Assembly: GCA_965200645.1 (NCBI GenBank)
Contig: CBDAUN010000003.1
Coordinates: 62,001-126,000, forward strand
DNA from: CBDAUN01 sp965200645
GTDB lineage: Bacteria > Pseudomonadota > Gammaproteobacteria > Arenicellales > JAJDZL01
Direction of reading: 5' to 3'
DNA length: 64,000 nucleotides
Made by a program: the position numbers and the translations under genes. Below are positions 1-8,339 of this stretch, piece after piece. Each line of letters starts with the position of its first letter. The first letter of the stretch is position 1. The notes under the pieces were generated by a model. That model was not told the origin of the DNA, made no database searches, and worked only from the letters and a program-made list of their open reading frames with translations.

Positions 1-39
1 GAACTGAATGATGCGTATGGCAAAGTTAAATTTGATTGA
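1..39 (+). CDS. C-terminal tail of a truncated upstream gene
   Basis: The first 39 bases read in frame 1 as a 12-residue tail (ELNDAYGKVKFD) followed by TGA. A strong intrinsic terminator starts 25 bases later, which supports a real gene end here. Too little is visible to name the product. Confidence 0.45.
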   Translation, partial: ELNDAYGKVKFD

Positions 40-64
40 GATTTATCATTAAAGTAATGATGTG

Positions 65-115
65 AACCTGCCGAAAGCTTGGTTGTCCAAATAGTTATCG
101 GCAGGTTTATTTTTT
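65..115 (+). terminator. Rho-independent terminator
   Basis: The arms aacctgccga (65-74) and tcggcaggtt (98-107) are perfect 10-bp complements and are followed by a T-rich stretch. It closes the truncated gene at the left edge and insulates the following hydrolase gene. Confidence 0.8.
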
Positions 116-141
116 GTACTTGGTAACTTAAGGATTCACGA

Positions 142-933
142 TTGAGGCAAATTTGCAATCGGCTCGCAGTTGCGCTACAGGCATTGGTGCTCTTCTGTGC
201 ACCAGTGTACGCCGAATTTCCGGACTATGAGCGAGAAGCCCGCCTTACAAGTGAAGCGGAAGATGGAATCTTCGACGGTGATTCTCTTTATCTTGAGGCG
301 GAGGGTCGAGATTTTCTTGGAGTTTTTACAGAATCTGCTTTACCAGAGACAAAAGGTGCTGTTCTCGTCATGCACGGACGAGGGTTTCATCCAGACTGGC
401 CTCAAGTTGCCAATCCAGTTCGAGTTGGCTTAAGTGAAGCAGGCTGGGCAACCTTGTCCATTCAAATGCCTGTTCTCAAAAAAGATGCGACCTACTATGA
501 GTATCTTCCCATTCTTGATCAATCATTTCCAAGAATCGAAGCAGGGATCGAATATTTGAAGTCGCAAGGGTATGTGTGGATAGCATTGTTGGCGCACAGT
601 TGTTCAGTCCACATGAGTATGGCGTGGATAAGGAACAACGGCGATAGTAATTTTGATGCGTATATCGGAATTGGAATGGGAGCTACAGATTACCGACAGC
701 CAATGCACCAACCCTTTCCGCTTGATTACATTAGTGTTCCAATTTTAGATGTTTACGGTAGTGAGGATTATCCCGCAGTTGTGGCGAAAGCCGTTGAACG
801 TGATGCCGCTATACAACTGGCTGGCAATCCAAAGTCAATGCAATCGGTGGTAGAAGGCGCAGATCATTTCTTTGAAGATTACGAAGAATCTTTGGTCGAG
901 GTTATCTCCAACTGGCTGGATAGGTTGAATTAA
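142..933 (+). CDS. Exported DUF3530-like alpha/beta-hydrolase-fold protein
   Basis: The 263-residue protein begins with a hydrophobic leader of about 24 residues ending in PVYA, so it is probably periplasmic. The body resembles the DUF3530 group of the alpha/beta hydrolase fold: a VLVMHGRG strand-loop near residue 77, a nucleophile-elbow position written AHSCS instead of the usual GHSxG, and a late ADHFF segment for the histidine. The altered elbow makes catalytic activity uncertain. The start is a TTG preceded by AGGA at 131-134; no ATG gives the complete leader. Its substrate is unknown. It is flanked by a terminator on the left and tdm on the right. Confidence 0.7.
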   Translation: MRQICNRLAVALQALVLFCAPVYAEFPDYEREARLTSEAEDGIFDGDSLYLEAEGRDFLGVFTESALPETKGAVLVMHGRGFHPDWPQVANPVRVGLSEAGWATLSIQMPVLKKDATYYEYLPILDQSFPRIEAGIEYLKSQGYVWIALLAHSCSVHMSMAWIRNNGDSNFDAYIGIGMGATDYRQPMHQPFPLDYISVPILDVYGSEDYPAVVAKAVERDAAIQLAGNPKSMQSVVEGADHFFEDYEESLVEVISNWLDRLN

Positions 934-1011
934 GTTAAGTCAAAGTGGCTGGATTTGTATCGCTATAATCAAAAGACCACAATTTATTGAAATAAACATT
1001 TGAGAACAATC

Positions 1012-3384
1012 ATGCTCGCTGACGGAATTATAAGCCCACGAGAACGTCTACGCGAGCCAGGGCTTGGCAGCCACTGGCTCAATCGAGAACGTTATGTTGT
1101 TCATGGAAACGCCGTAGTTGCCTTTCCTTTGCTGACCGGAGATAGGGTTGAGCTAGTTGACCCGGAGGGATTGCAGTGTGCTCACATTGTTGCGGTTAAC
1201 GCTGCAAGTGAGTTTCGCACGGAACAATTGGGACTAAAGACCAATGTACCGGCCAGCCAAATTTTGGAACTATTGAACCGGAAAACACCTAGTGCAGCAA
1301 AATTTCGACAAAAGTTAAAGACTATTGGTGTAAATCTTGTGGATGCCAGGGCTGCCGAAGTCTTAACCGGAGATACTGCAGCAGGTACAAGTATTGAATT
1401 TACCAGCGAAGTCGAGTGTATTGCCATAATCGCGGCACCTGGTTCGGTGATGGAGGTGGATCAACAAAATCCATCGACAGACTTGATCGCATGGGTGACG
1501 CGAGCGCAACCTGACTTGAGACTCAGCCACGACTTGCCGGATCCACTTGCGAACCCGACTCAAGACTTTAGAATCAAGGCTGCCAGCGCCGTAAGTTATG
1601 AAGTGAAGGCGGGGCAATATATACAGGTTTTGGATGTAGATGGTCGACAGTGTTCAGACTTTCAATGTTTTGACTTGGCTGCATTAGATAAAGGATTAGA
1701 ACATTGTCTTGATGCGACAGCAACTCGAACCATGGTCGCGTCAGCTTATCCGGCTCCTGGACTGTATTCAAAGTTTTTCGATGTTCAACTCGAACCGGTA
1801 GTCGAAGTCATTCAAGATACCTGCGGAAGACACGACAGTTTTGGGCTGGCATGTACTCAAAAGTACTACGATGAACTCGGTTATCCGGGTCATCCCAATT
1901 GTTCCGACAACTTCAATTATGCATTGGAGCAATATCCAATCAGACAGCGCAATGGCTGGATGGCAATCAATCTATTTTTCAACACTTTTTTTGACGAATC
2001 ATTTCAGTTGTATTCCGACGAGCCTTGGTCTAGGCCCGGAGATTATGTGTTGATGCGTGCATTGAGGGACATGGTTTGTGTCACATCTTCCTGCACAGAC
2101 GATATTGATGTTGCCAATGCCTGGAACCCCACGGATATACATGTTCGTGTTTACGCTGAGAAGGAGATGTTCAGTCGTGCAATTGCAGTTAGAAAAACCA
2201 CCGACGCGGAGCCCGTAATGACCCAGGAAACTGCTTTCCATAGCGAAACATCTAAACTGACCCGCAACTTTGTTGAATACAACGGCTATTGGTTGGCAAA
2301 TTGCTATACCAACCAAGGTGCCATCGAAGAATATTGGGCATGCCGCCAAAATGTCGTAGCAATAGACTTGTCTCCACTTAGAAAGTACGAAGTGCTAGGT
2401 CCTGATGCCGAACAACTACTAAACAAATGTCTGCCTAGAGACATTCGAAAACTTGCTATTGGCCAGGTTGTTTACACCGCGATGTGTAATCCATCCGGCG
2501 GCATGATTGATGACGGCACAGTATTTCGACTGGGGCAGGACAACTTTAGATGGATTGGTGGATGTGATGGCTCTGGATTGTGGTTACGCGAAAAGGCTGC
2601 AGAACTGGGCCTGAAGGTATGGGTCAAGAATGCCACATCGCAACTCGCGAATCTTCAGGTGCAAGGTCCAAAGAGCCTGGATGTACTGAAAAAGATCATT
2701 TGGACACGACCAGATCAGGCATCAATTGCGGAACTCGCATGGTTTAGATTTTCCATTGCCAGAATTGGTGACAGTACAGGTATTCCAATTTTGGTTTCTC
2801 GCACTGGCTATACCGGCGAACTTGGTTACGAGATATTTTGCCATCCCAACCAAGGTGCCAAGGTATGGCAGGCGATCATGAATGCGGGTGAGCCGGAAAA
2901 CATTAAACCGATGGGCTTGGAAGCACTAGATCTATTGCGCATCGAGGCAGGATTGATTTTTGCTGGTTATGAGTTCTGTGAACAAACAGACCCATTCGAA
3001 GCGGGAATTCCATTTACTGTACCCCTAAAGACCAAAACTGATGACTTTATCGGAAGAGATGCTCTTGAAAAAAGAAAGATTGCACCGCAACGAAAGTTAG
3101 TGGGATTAGATCTTGCAGGGCGGGAATCAGTTGGCCACGGTGATGGAGTCTATAGCGGGCGTTACAAGGTTGGTGAAATTACGAGTGCAACATTTTCACC
3201 TGCGCTGAGTAAGCAAATCGCGCTGTGCAGAATGAATCTTGAGTATTCGGACAACGGTACGGAACTGGAAGTTGGGAAGCTGGACGGTCATCAAAAAAGA
3301 ATCCCTGCGACAGTGGTGCCTTTCCCACACTTTGATCCCCAAAAGAATCGCGTCCGAGGAAATTATTCGGACGAGATTCTGTAG
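1012..3384 (+). CDS. tdm: Trimethylamine-N-oxide demethylase (DUF1989-GcvT fusion)
   Basis: This 790-residue protein joins a DUF1989 region (roughly residues 15-400) to a GcvT/aminomethyltransferase folate-binding region (roughly 415-785, with GGMIDDGT and SRTGYTGELGYE). That architecture is characteristic of Tdm, which splits TMAO into dimethylamine and formaldehyde in the cytoplasm; the GcvT domain captures formaldehyde on tetrahydrofolate. Cysteines 281, 297 and 361 (in LACTQ, HPNCSDN and SSCTDD) have the 16 and 64 residue spacing I recall for the zinc ligands of Methylocella Tdm. The ATG at 1012 is preferred; an in-frame TTG lies at 1000. A Tmm gene about 9 kb away supports the call. The gene converges on a Liv-type transporter operon. 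A generic DUF1989-GcvT protein of other function remains possible. Confidence 0.82.
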   Translation: MLADGIISPRERLREPGLGSHWLNRERYVVHGNAVVAFPLLTGDRVELVDPEGLQCAHIVAVNAASEFRTEQLGLKTNVPASQILELLNRKTPSAAKFRQKLKTIGVNLVDARAAEVLTGDTAAGTSIEFTSEVECIAIIAAPGSVMEVDQQNPSTDLIAWVTRAQPDLRLSHDLPDPLANPTQDFRIKAASAVSYEVKAGQYIQVLDVDGRQCSDFQCFDLAALDKGLEHCLDATATRTMVASAYPAPGLYSKFFDVQLEPVVEVIQDTCGRHDSFGLACTQKYYDELGYPGHPNCSDNFNYALEQYPIRQRNGWMAINLFFNTFFDESFQLYSDEPWSRPGDYVLMRALRDMVCVTSSCTDDIDVANAWNPTDIHVRVYAEKEMFSRAIAVRKTTDAEPVMTQETAFHSETSKLTRNFVEYNGYWLANCYTNQGAIEEYWACRQNVVAIDLSPLRKYEVLGPDAEQLLNKCLPRDIRKLAIGQVVYTAMCNPSGGMIDDGTVFRLGQDNFRWIGGCDGSGLWLREKAAELGLKVWVKNATSQLANLQVQGPKSLDVLKKIIWTRPDQASIAELAWFRFSIARIGDSTGIPILVSRTGYTGELGYEIFCHPNQGAKVWQAIMNAGEPENIKPMGLEALDLLRIEAGLIFAGYEFCEQTDPFEAGIPFTVPLKTKTDDFIGRDALEKRKIAPQRKLVGLDLAGRESVGHGDGVYSGRYKVGEITSATFSPALSKQIALCRMNLEYSDNGTELEVGKLDGHQKRIPATVVPFPHFDPQKNRVRGNYSDEIL

Positions 3385-3396
3385 TTTTAAAAGTCG

Positions 3397-4104
3397 CTAA
3401 ATTCCAAGATAGGCTGTCTTGACATGTTCGTTATCGAACAGACTGTCAGCCTTATCATTCATTGCAATAATGCCGGTCTCCAGCACATAGCCGTAATCAG
3501 CTAGTTGTAGGGCCAAGTCAGCATTTTGCTCAACCAGGATAATGGTAACTCCCTGAGAGTTAATCTCTCGTAAGAACTTTCCGATGTCCTGAACGATGAT
3601 TGGGGCGAGTCCTAGCGAAGGTTCATCAAGCAGCAAAACTTTTGGGCGTGACATCAGTGCTCTGCCTATAGACAGCATCTGTTGTTCACCACCACTTAAT
3701 GTCCTGGCATGTTGGTCGTGACGCTCCTTAAGTCTTGGAAAATGCTCAAATACCTTTTGTAATTCCTGTTGGTTTCTTTCTTTGTCTTTATGGGTGAAGG
3801 CGCCTAGACTTAAGTTTTCCTCAACACTTAAGTCTTTGAAGATTCGGCGACCTTCGGGAACATGCCCGACTCCGAGTCGAACGATTTCATCCGGTGACAT
3901 CTGATCAGTTCGGTGGTCGTCCAACCAAATCTCTCCACCACTTGGCTTTTCCAGTCCAGAAATCGCTCGCAGCGTTGTGCTCTTTCCAGCACCATTTGAG
4001 CCGATCAATGTCACAAATGCACCTGACGGAACTTCTATGCTGATTCCCTTAAGAGCGACAACTTTATTGTATGAAACCTCCAAGTTTCTGATTGATACTT
4101 TCAC
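3397..4104 (-). CDS. livF: Branched-chain-type ABC transporter ATPase (LivF-like)
   Basis: A 235-residue ABC ATPase with Walker A GSNGAGKST near residue 37, the LivF-style signature LSGGEQQML, Walker B LLLDEPSLGLAP and a switch histidine region. It would energise the LivHM-like permease in the inner membrane. Its ATG overlaps the end of livG by 4 bases (ATGA), so translation is coupled. It is the last gene of the leftward operon and converges with tdm, only 12 bases separating the two stop codons. Confidence 0.88.
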   Translation of the reverse strand: MKVSIRNLEVSYNKVVALKGISIEVPSGAFVTLIGSNGAGKSTTLRAISGLEKPSGGEIWLDDHRTDQMSPDEIVRLGVGHVPEGRRIFKDLSVEENLSLGAFTHKDKERNQQELQKVFEHFPRLKERHDQHARTLSGGEQQMLSIGRALMSRPKVLLLDEPSLGLAPIIVQDIGKFLREINSQGVTIILVEQNADLALQLADYGYVLETGIIAMNDKADSLFDNEHVKTAYLGI

Positions 4105-4862
4105 GCGGCTGTGCTCCCTCCGAGATATGCATTGACTACATCTGGATTGTTGCGAACTTGTTCTGGAGTTCCTCTTGCCAGGACAGTACCGAAGTTCAGT
4201 ACAGTAAGCTGGTCACAAAGGCCCATTACCGCTTTCATATCGTGTTCGACCAATATAATCGTCACACCAAAATCACAGACTTTTCTGGTTAGCGTCATCA
4301 TATTGCCAGTTTCTTCGGCATTCATGCCGGCAAATGGCTCGTCCATCAACACCAGTCTCGGTTTCGCAGCCAAAGCAACCGCAATAGCCAAAGCTCGTTT
4401 CGATCCTAGAGGCAGTTCCGCTGCAAGTTGGTTTTTACGTTCAGATAAACCCATGAAATCAAGAACTTCTTCAGCCTGCTGATATGCTTTGGACTGTTTG
4501 TCCTTATCAATTCCGAGAATGGCTGAAAATATGTTCGTAGCTGCACTTTTGTGTGTACCGATTAGTGCATTTTCGAGCACAGTAAGTTCCTGAAATAGGG
4601 TTGTTTCTTGAAATGTCCTTACAACCCCTGATGTGGCAATTCGGCTGGGTGCGAGTCCGGTGATGTTTTCACCATCAAACACGATCTGCCCGCTGGTCGG
4701 ACGATAGAACCCAGCAACAATTTTGAACATGGTGCTTTTACCGGCACCATTTGGTCCTATCAGACCAAATATCATGTTCGACTCAACGCTGAAACTGACA
4801 TCCTTAAGAGCAGTCAACCCTCCGAATTCCTTCGTTACGTTTTGAACTTGAAGTATTGACAT
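4101..4862 (-). CDS. livG: Branched-chain-type ABC transporter ATPase (LivG-like)
   Basis: A 253-residue LivG-family ATPase with Walker A GPNGAGKST near residue 36 and Walker B VLMDEPFAGMN. The signature loop reads LPLGSKRALAIA, a non-canonical form compared with LSGGQ, as is common in LivG-type subunits. The start codon overlaps the livM stop by one base (TAATG) and the end overlaps livF. It pairs with LivF as the second nucleotide-binding subunit. Confidence 0.88.
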   Translation of the reverse strand: MSILQVQNVTKEFGGLTALKDVSFSVESNMIFGLIGPNGAGKSTMFKIVAGFYRPTSGQIVFDGENITGLAPSRIATSGVVRTFQETTLFQELTVLENALIGTHKSAATNIFSAILGIDKDKQSKAYQQAEEVLDFMGLSERKNQLAAELPLGSKRALAIAVALAAKPRLVLMDEPFAGMNAEETGNMMTLTRKVCDFGVTIILVEHDMKAVMGLCDQLTVLNFGTVLARGTPEQVRNNPDVVNAYLGGSTAA

Positions 4863-5833
4863 TAGGATTGACTATGACGGAAGCGCATCCAAAGTTGGGA
4901 GTTTCTTAACTTCTGTGGCAAACTTTCAAGCCCAGCTGGAAGAAATAGAATAAATCCAATCAAAACAGCACCGTAAATTGCTGGCCTAAGCACTTCAAAT
5001 TCTCGGAACAGTTCATCAAGAATGGAGAGGATAACGACACCGATTATTGCACCATAAAATGTCTTGTAGCCACCCACGATGAGCCAAATCAGAATGAACA
5101 CCATAAATCCAATTCCATACTGGTTTGGAGTTACCGTCCCAATATAGTGAACTTTGAGTGAACCGGCTATACCAACAAAAAATGAACCAGATACAAAAGC
5201 CAGTGTTCTGAACCGCCATGTATTGACGCCAATGGATTCGGCAAGTGGTGCCTGCCAGTGAACAGCGTGTAGCGTAAGACCGATACGGGATTTTTCGATT
5301 CGGTAGAGAATTAGCAAACTTATCGAGACAATGATTAGGGTCAGGTAGAAATACGGTATTGGTTCCAGAAAGTCAATATTCAACAATTCTGGGGAAGGCA
5401 AGGCACTGATGCCCCCGGTTCCGCCAAACGGATTAATAAAGTGAATCCAAGTCAGGCGGATAGCTTCTCCTGCGGCAAATGAACCGATGAGAAAGTAAAA
5501 CTGAGTCATCCGAAATAGTGGGAAACTTAACGCTAATGCCATAAGTCCCGCACATGCGCCTGCGAGCGGGAAACTAATCCAAAAGGAAAAGTCGAAGAAC
5601 TTGGTAAGTATGCCGCTTGTATAGGCGCCAATTCCCATCATCACTGCATGAATTAGCGACCATTCACCGGTTAGCGCAACCAGTCGATAACTGACGACGA
5701 CAAGAATGTTCACCACAAGAAAAATCATAAAGTCCTGCTGGTGGTACTTCAGAAAGTGAGGCAGAACTACTAAAGCAGCAAGAATCAACGCTATTACCGC
5801 CACTGGTTTCCAGTTGATTGAGTTCGGTTGCAT
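4862..5833 (-). CDS. livM: Branched-chain-type ABC permease (LivM-like)
   Basis: A membrane protein of about 323 residues with many hydrophobic segments and the LivM-like loop GGTGGI near residue 140, plus the GGYKTFYGAIIG stretch near residue 260 that contacts the ATPases. I chose the ATG at 5833, one base after the livH stop; a GTG at 5848 would add five residues and overlap livH by 14 bases. Neither has a strong ribosome binding site, as expected for coupled translation. Confidence 0.85.
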   Translation of the reverse strand: MQPNSINWKPVAVIALILAALVVLPHFLKYHQQDFMIFLVVNILVVVSYRLVALTGEWSLIHAVMMGIGAYTSGILTKFFDFSFWISFPLAGACAGLMALALSFPLFRMTQFYFLIGSFAAGEAIRLTWIHFINPFGGTGGISALPSPELLNIDFLEPIPYFYLTLIIVSISLLILYRIEKSRIGLTLHAVHWQAPLAESIGVNTWRFRTLAFVSGSFFVGIAGSLKVHYIGTVTPNQYGIGFMVFILIWLIVGGYKTFYGAIIGVVILSILDELFREFEVLRPAIYGAVLIGFILFLPAGLESLPQKLRNSQLWMRFRHSQS

Positions 5834-5834
5834 G

Positions 5835-6704
5835 CTACTCACTGACACGGTGTCCCATAATTCCAGTTGGGCGAACTATCAACACAAGAACCATGATGAC
5901 AAGTCCCCAGATTGTCGCGACTGTGCCATTGATATATGTGGTCACTATGGTGTGAAACAAGGCATACAAAACTGCTGCGATTAAGGCTCCCGACAGACTT
6001 CCAATACCGCCGACGATGGTGACGATGAACGCTGTGATAATTACGTTGTGACCCATGTGAGGGTTAATGTTTGCAACCGGTGCCATCAGTGCTCCGGCCA
6101 GTCCTGCTAAGGCCGCGCCAATGCCTATCGCCATCATCGAAATACGATTTGCATTGATTCCCTGTAGGGCAGCAGCCTCACGATCTTGGGCAACTGCTCT
6201 CAATGCCCAACCGGCTCTCATACGAGTTAGAAAGAACCACAGCAGAGTCAAAGCAGCTACTGCTAACGCAATGGCAAAAAGCCGCTGGTAGGGTACGCGC
6301 AGCGTATCAAACAGAATCAAGGTTCCTTCAAACGGTGGTGGAACCTGTTTGGACGGCCCTTCACCCCCAACCACCGCAGCAATAACTTGAAGAATAAATA
6401 GCACACCAATAGAACAAATTAAACCCCCGAGTGGGTCGTTCGTCATGGGTCGAAACAAAAACCGCTCCATGATCAATCCAATTATGGTGACCACAATAAT
6501 TGCAATTGCGATGACTATCACATATGGGATGCCGTATTGCGCGTGCAAAAGCCAAACGGAATAGGCGCCGATCATGACCAACTCGCCATGGGCAAAATTG
6601 ACGACTTTCATGACGCCGAATATCAGTACAAGACCGATTGCGGCTAAAGCATAGAATCCGCTTTGTATCAGACCATTAACAACGGTTTGAACAAGCAAGT
6701 CCAA
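5835..6704 (-). CDS. livH: Branched-chain-type ABC permease (LivH-like)
   Basis: A 289-residue polytopic membrane protein with the typical LivH opening (NGLIQSGFYALAAIGL) and the motif VNFAHGELVMIGAY. The family moves branched-chain amino acids, amides, urea or other small polar solutes. The start is a TTG at 6704 with AGGAA about 8 bases upstream. A terminator-like hairpin separates it from the binding-protein gene, so it is probably expressed below livK. Confidence 0.86.
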   Translation of the reverse strand: MDLLVQTVVNGLIQSGFYALAAIGLVLIFGVMKVVNFAHGELVMIGAYSVWLLHAQYGIPYVIVIAIAIIVVTIIGLIMERFLFRPMTNDPLGGLICSIGVLFILQVIAAVVGGEGPSKQVPPPFEGTLILFDTLRVPYQRLFAIALAVAALTLLWFFLTRMRAGWALRAVAQDREAAALQGINANRISMMAIGIGAALAGLAGALMAPVANINPHMGHNVIITAFIVTIVGGIGSLSGALIAAVLYALFHTIVTTYINGTVATIWGLVIMVLVLIVRPTGIMGHRVSE

Positions 6705-6733
6705 GATAAATTCCTATTTACTTTAATTCAATG

Positions 6734-6769
6734 AAAAAAAGGGGAGACGCATTAGCTTCTCCCCTTTTT
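6734..6769 (-). terminator. Intra-operon intrinsic terminator/attenuator between livK and livH
   Basis: Stem ggggaga (6741-6747) with tctcccc (6758-6764), loop of 10 bases, flanked by seven A on one side and five T on the other, so it can work in either direction. Read leftward it lies just after the binding-protein stop and before livH. Partial read-through would give an excess of periplasmic binding protein over membrane subunits, as commonly seen in ABC operons. Confidence 0.75.
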
Positions 6770-6793
6770 ATCTCAAATGAAATATATAAAAAT

Positions 6794-8074
6794 TTAAACC
6801 GTTCGCAGGCCAAGATCCTTCATGTGCTTGATCAACACATCCTTGTTTGCATCCAGCCATGTCGCAACATTTCCATATTCTTGAATCCTGGCTTTACCAT
6901 CTTGGACTACTACGACTGGCCAACGTCCGACTAGAGCGTTGTCGAGTCCCCACAATTGGCTGCCCCACCAGCTACCGCCGCCAAAGACAAACTCTTGTTG
7001 ATTATTGGTTAATGCAGGTATGACATCGGTGCCTTCGACACTGCCAGCAGCCTGAGCATTTTCAATCCAATTGAGCAGAATTGCAGGATATTCCCAAGCT
7101 ACTGCCGACCAGTCATTGGGGTGGTCCTTAATAAACGCGTCAAAGAATCCGCCCGGATCCGGAAAGTTCACTCCTTCTTCAAGCAGTTTTGGGTCATCAA
7201 AGTCTGGGAACTGGAAGATGGTGTCATTGACAAAATCCACACTAGTCTTAGCAATGATTTCCTGGTAGTAGTCCAGAGTGCAGGAAATTATCTTTCCATC
7301 GAATCCCTGATGATAGAGTTGTTCCATCAACGGTGTGACATAGAAGCTGGTAGCCATACAGAATATGTCCGGCTTCTTCGCTAATACGGATGAAACGATA
7401 GGGGCAAAGTCAGTTACATCAAAACCGTGTAGGTTCGTATCAACTACTTCAATCCCTGCGACCTCGAATGCTGCCTTGTAGGTAGCAGCTGATTGCAGAC
7501 CGTATTCAACATCGTTGTTAGTAACGATTGCAGCGGTTTTTGCTTCCGGAAAATTCTCGGCCAGCCAAACAACGCCAGTCACGTTGTATAGCGGGTGAGA
7601 TTCACAGGTAGCAACCAGATAATCTGAATCAGGTGTGATGTCACTTGGCAGCAAGGTTGTGGTTAATACTTTCTTGCGTGTTGCCCACGGCAGAACAGCT
7701 GCCACCGTCGACCCTCCTAGCATCATGACCATTTTTGAATCGTCTTCAAGGACGAGTTTCTTCATACCTTGCAGAGCCTTTTCAGTATCATAACCATGAT
7801 CGTAGGAAGCTACATTCAGTTGGTATGTGTCGTTACCAATGGTTACTCCACCGGCGGCGTTGATGTTATTGGCAATAATCTCACAGCCGTACAGACCCGG
7901 CAGTCCCCACGGTGCATAATCTCCCGTCATAGGGATATTCATGCCGACTGTCAGAGTTTTGTCGGTTGCCAGCGAGTTTAACGGGAACATGCCCGCAGTA
8001 GATGCGACAGTTGCTCCAGCCGCCGCTTGTTTCAGGAATTTCCGCCTTTCGGCGTTGGGATAATGTAAAGCCAT
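6794..8074 (-). CDS. Tat-exported ABC substrate-binding protein (LivK/UrtA type)
   Basis: A 426-residue type I periplasmic binding protein. Residues 1-35 form a twin-arginine signal (RRKFLKQAAA) instead of a Sec signal. The mature part opens with LTVGMNIPMTGDYAPWG, typical of the Leu/Ile/Val, amide and urea binding family. A tryptophan-rich GGGSWWGSQLWG segment lies near residue 366 and might line the ligand pocket. The start has a near-perfect ribosome binding site (AGGAGG). The ligand is not predictable; the neighbouring tdm and tmm genes make a methylated amine or its oxide an attractive but unproved candidate. Confidence 0.82.
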   Translation of the reverse strand: MALHYPNAERRKFLKQAAAGATVASTAGMFPLNSLATDKTLTVGMNIPMTGDYAPWGLPGLYGCEIIANNINAAGGVTIGNDTYQLNVASYDHGYDTEKALQGMKKLVLEDDSKMVMMLGGSTVAAVLPWATRKKVLTTTLLPSDITPDSDYLVATCESHPLYNVTGVVWLAENFPEAKTAAIVTNNDVEYGLQSAATYKAAFEVAGIEVVDTNLHGFDVTDFAPIVSSVLAKKPDIFCMATSFYVTPLMEQLYHQGFDGKIISCTLDYYQEIIAKTSVDFVNDTIFQFPDFDDPKLLEEGVNFPDPGGFFDAFIKDHPNDWSAVAWEYPAILLNWIENAQAAGSVEGTDVIPALTNNQQEFVFGGGSWWGSQLWGLDNALVGRWPVVVVQDGKARIQEYGNVATWLDANKDVLIKHMKDLGLRTV

Positions 8075-8339
8075 ACTGATTACCTCCTATAAATCTGTAA
8101 AAAACTTTAACTCTAAATTAATGAGAAGTCTGCTAGTAGCACACCCTTAGTTTAATGTGCTAGCAAATTTACCACATTCAGTTCAGTCACTTGCTACCTG
8201 TTCATTGTTAATTATCTATTGCGAGCGTGCCATAAACCTTTCTTATTATAGCGAGAAAATATTGACTAAGGTTATTGCAGGGAAGGACGAGAGTTTCCTG
8301 TTTGGAATTATTCTACAATTTTAAAGTTGATATTTCGCC
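8075..8339. other. Gene-free upstream region of the Liv-type operon
   Basis: AT-rich sequence between the binding-protein start and the G+C-richer insertion element. It must hold the leftward promoter of the transporter operon, but I could not choose a single convincing -35/-10 pair. No ORF of interest was seen. Confidence 0.4.

Noticed and set aside
1999..2349. A 116-codon leftward frame within tdm
   Set aside because: Antisense to conserved Tdm coding sequence with no recognisable domain.
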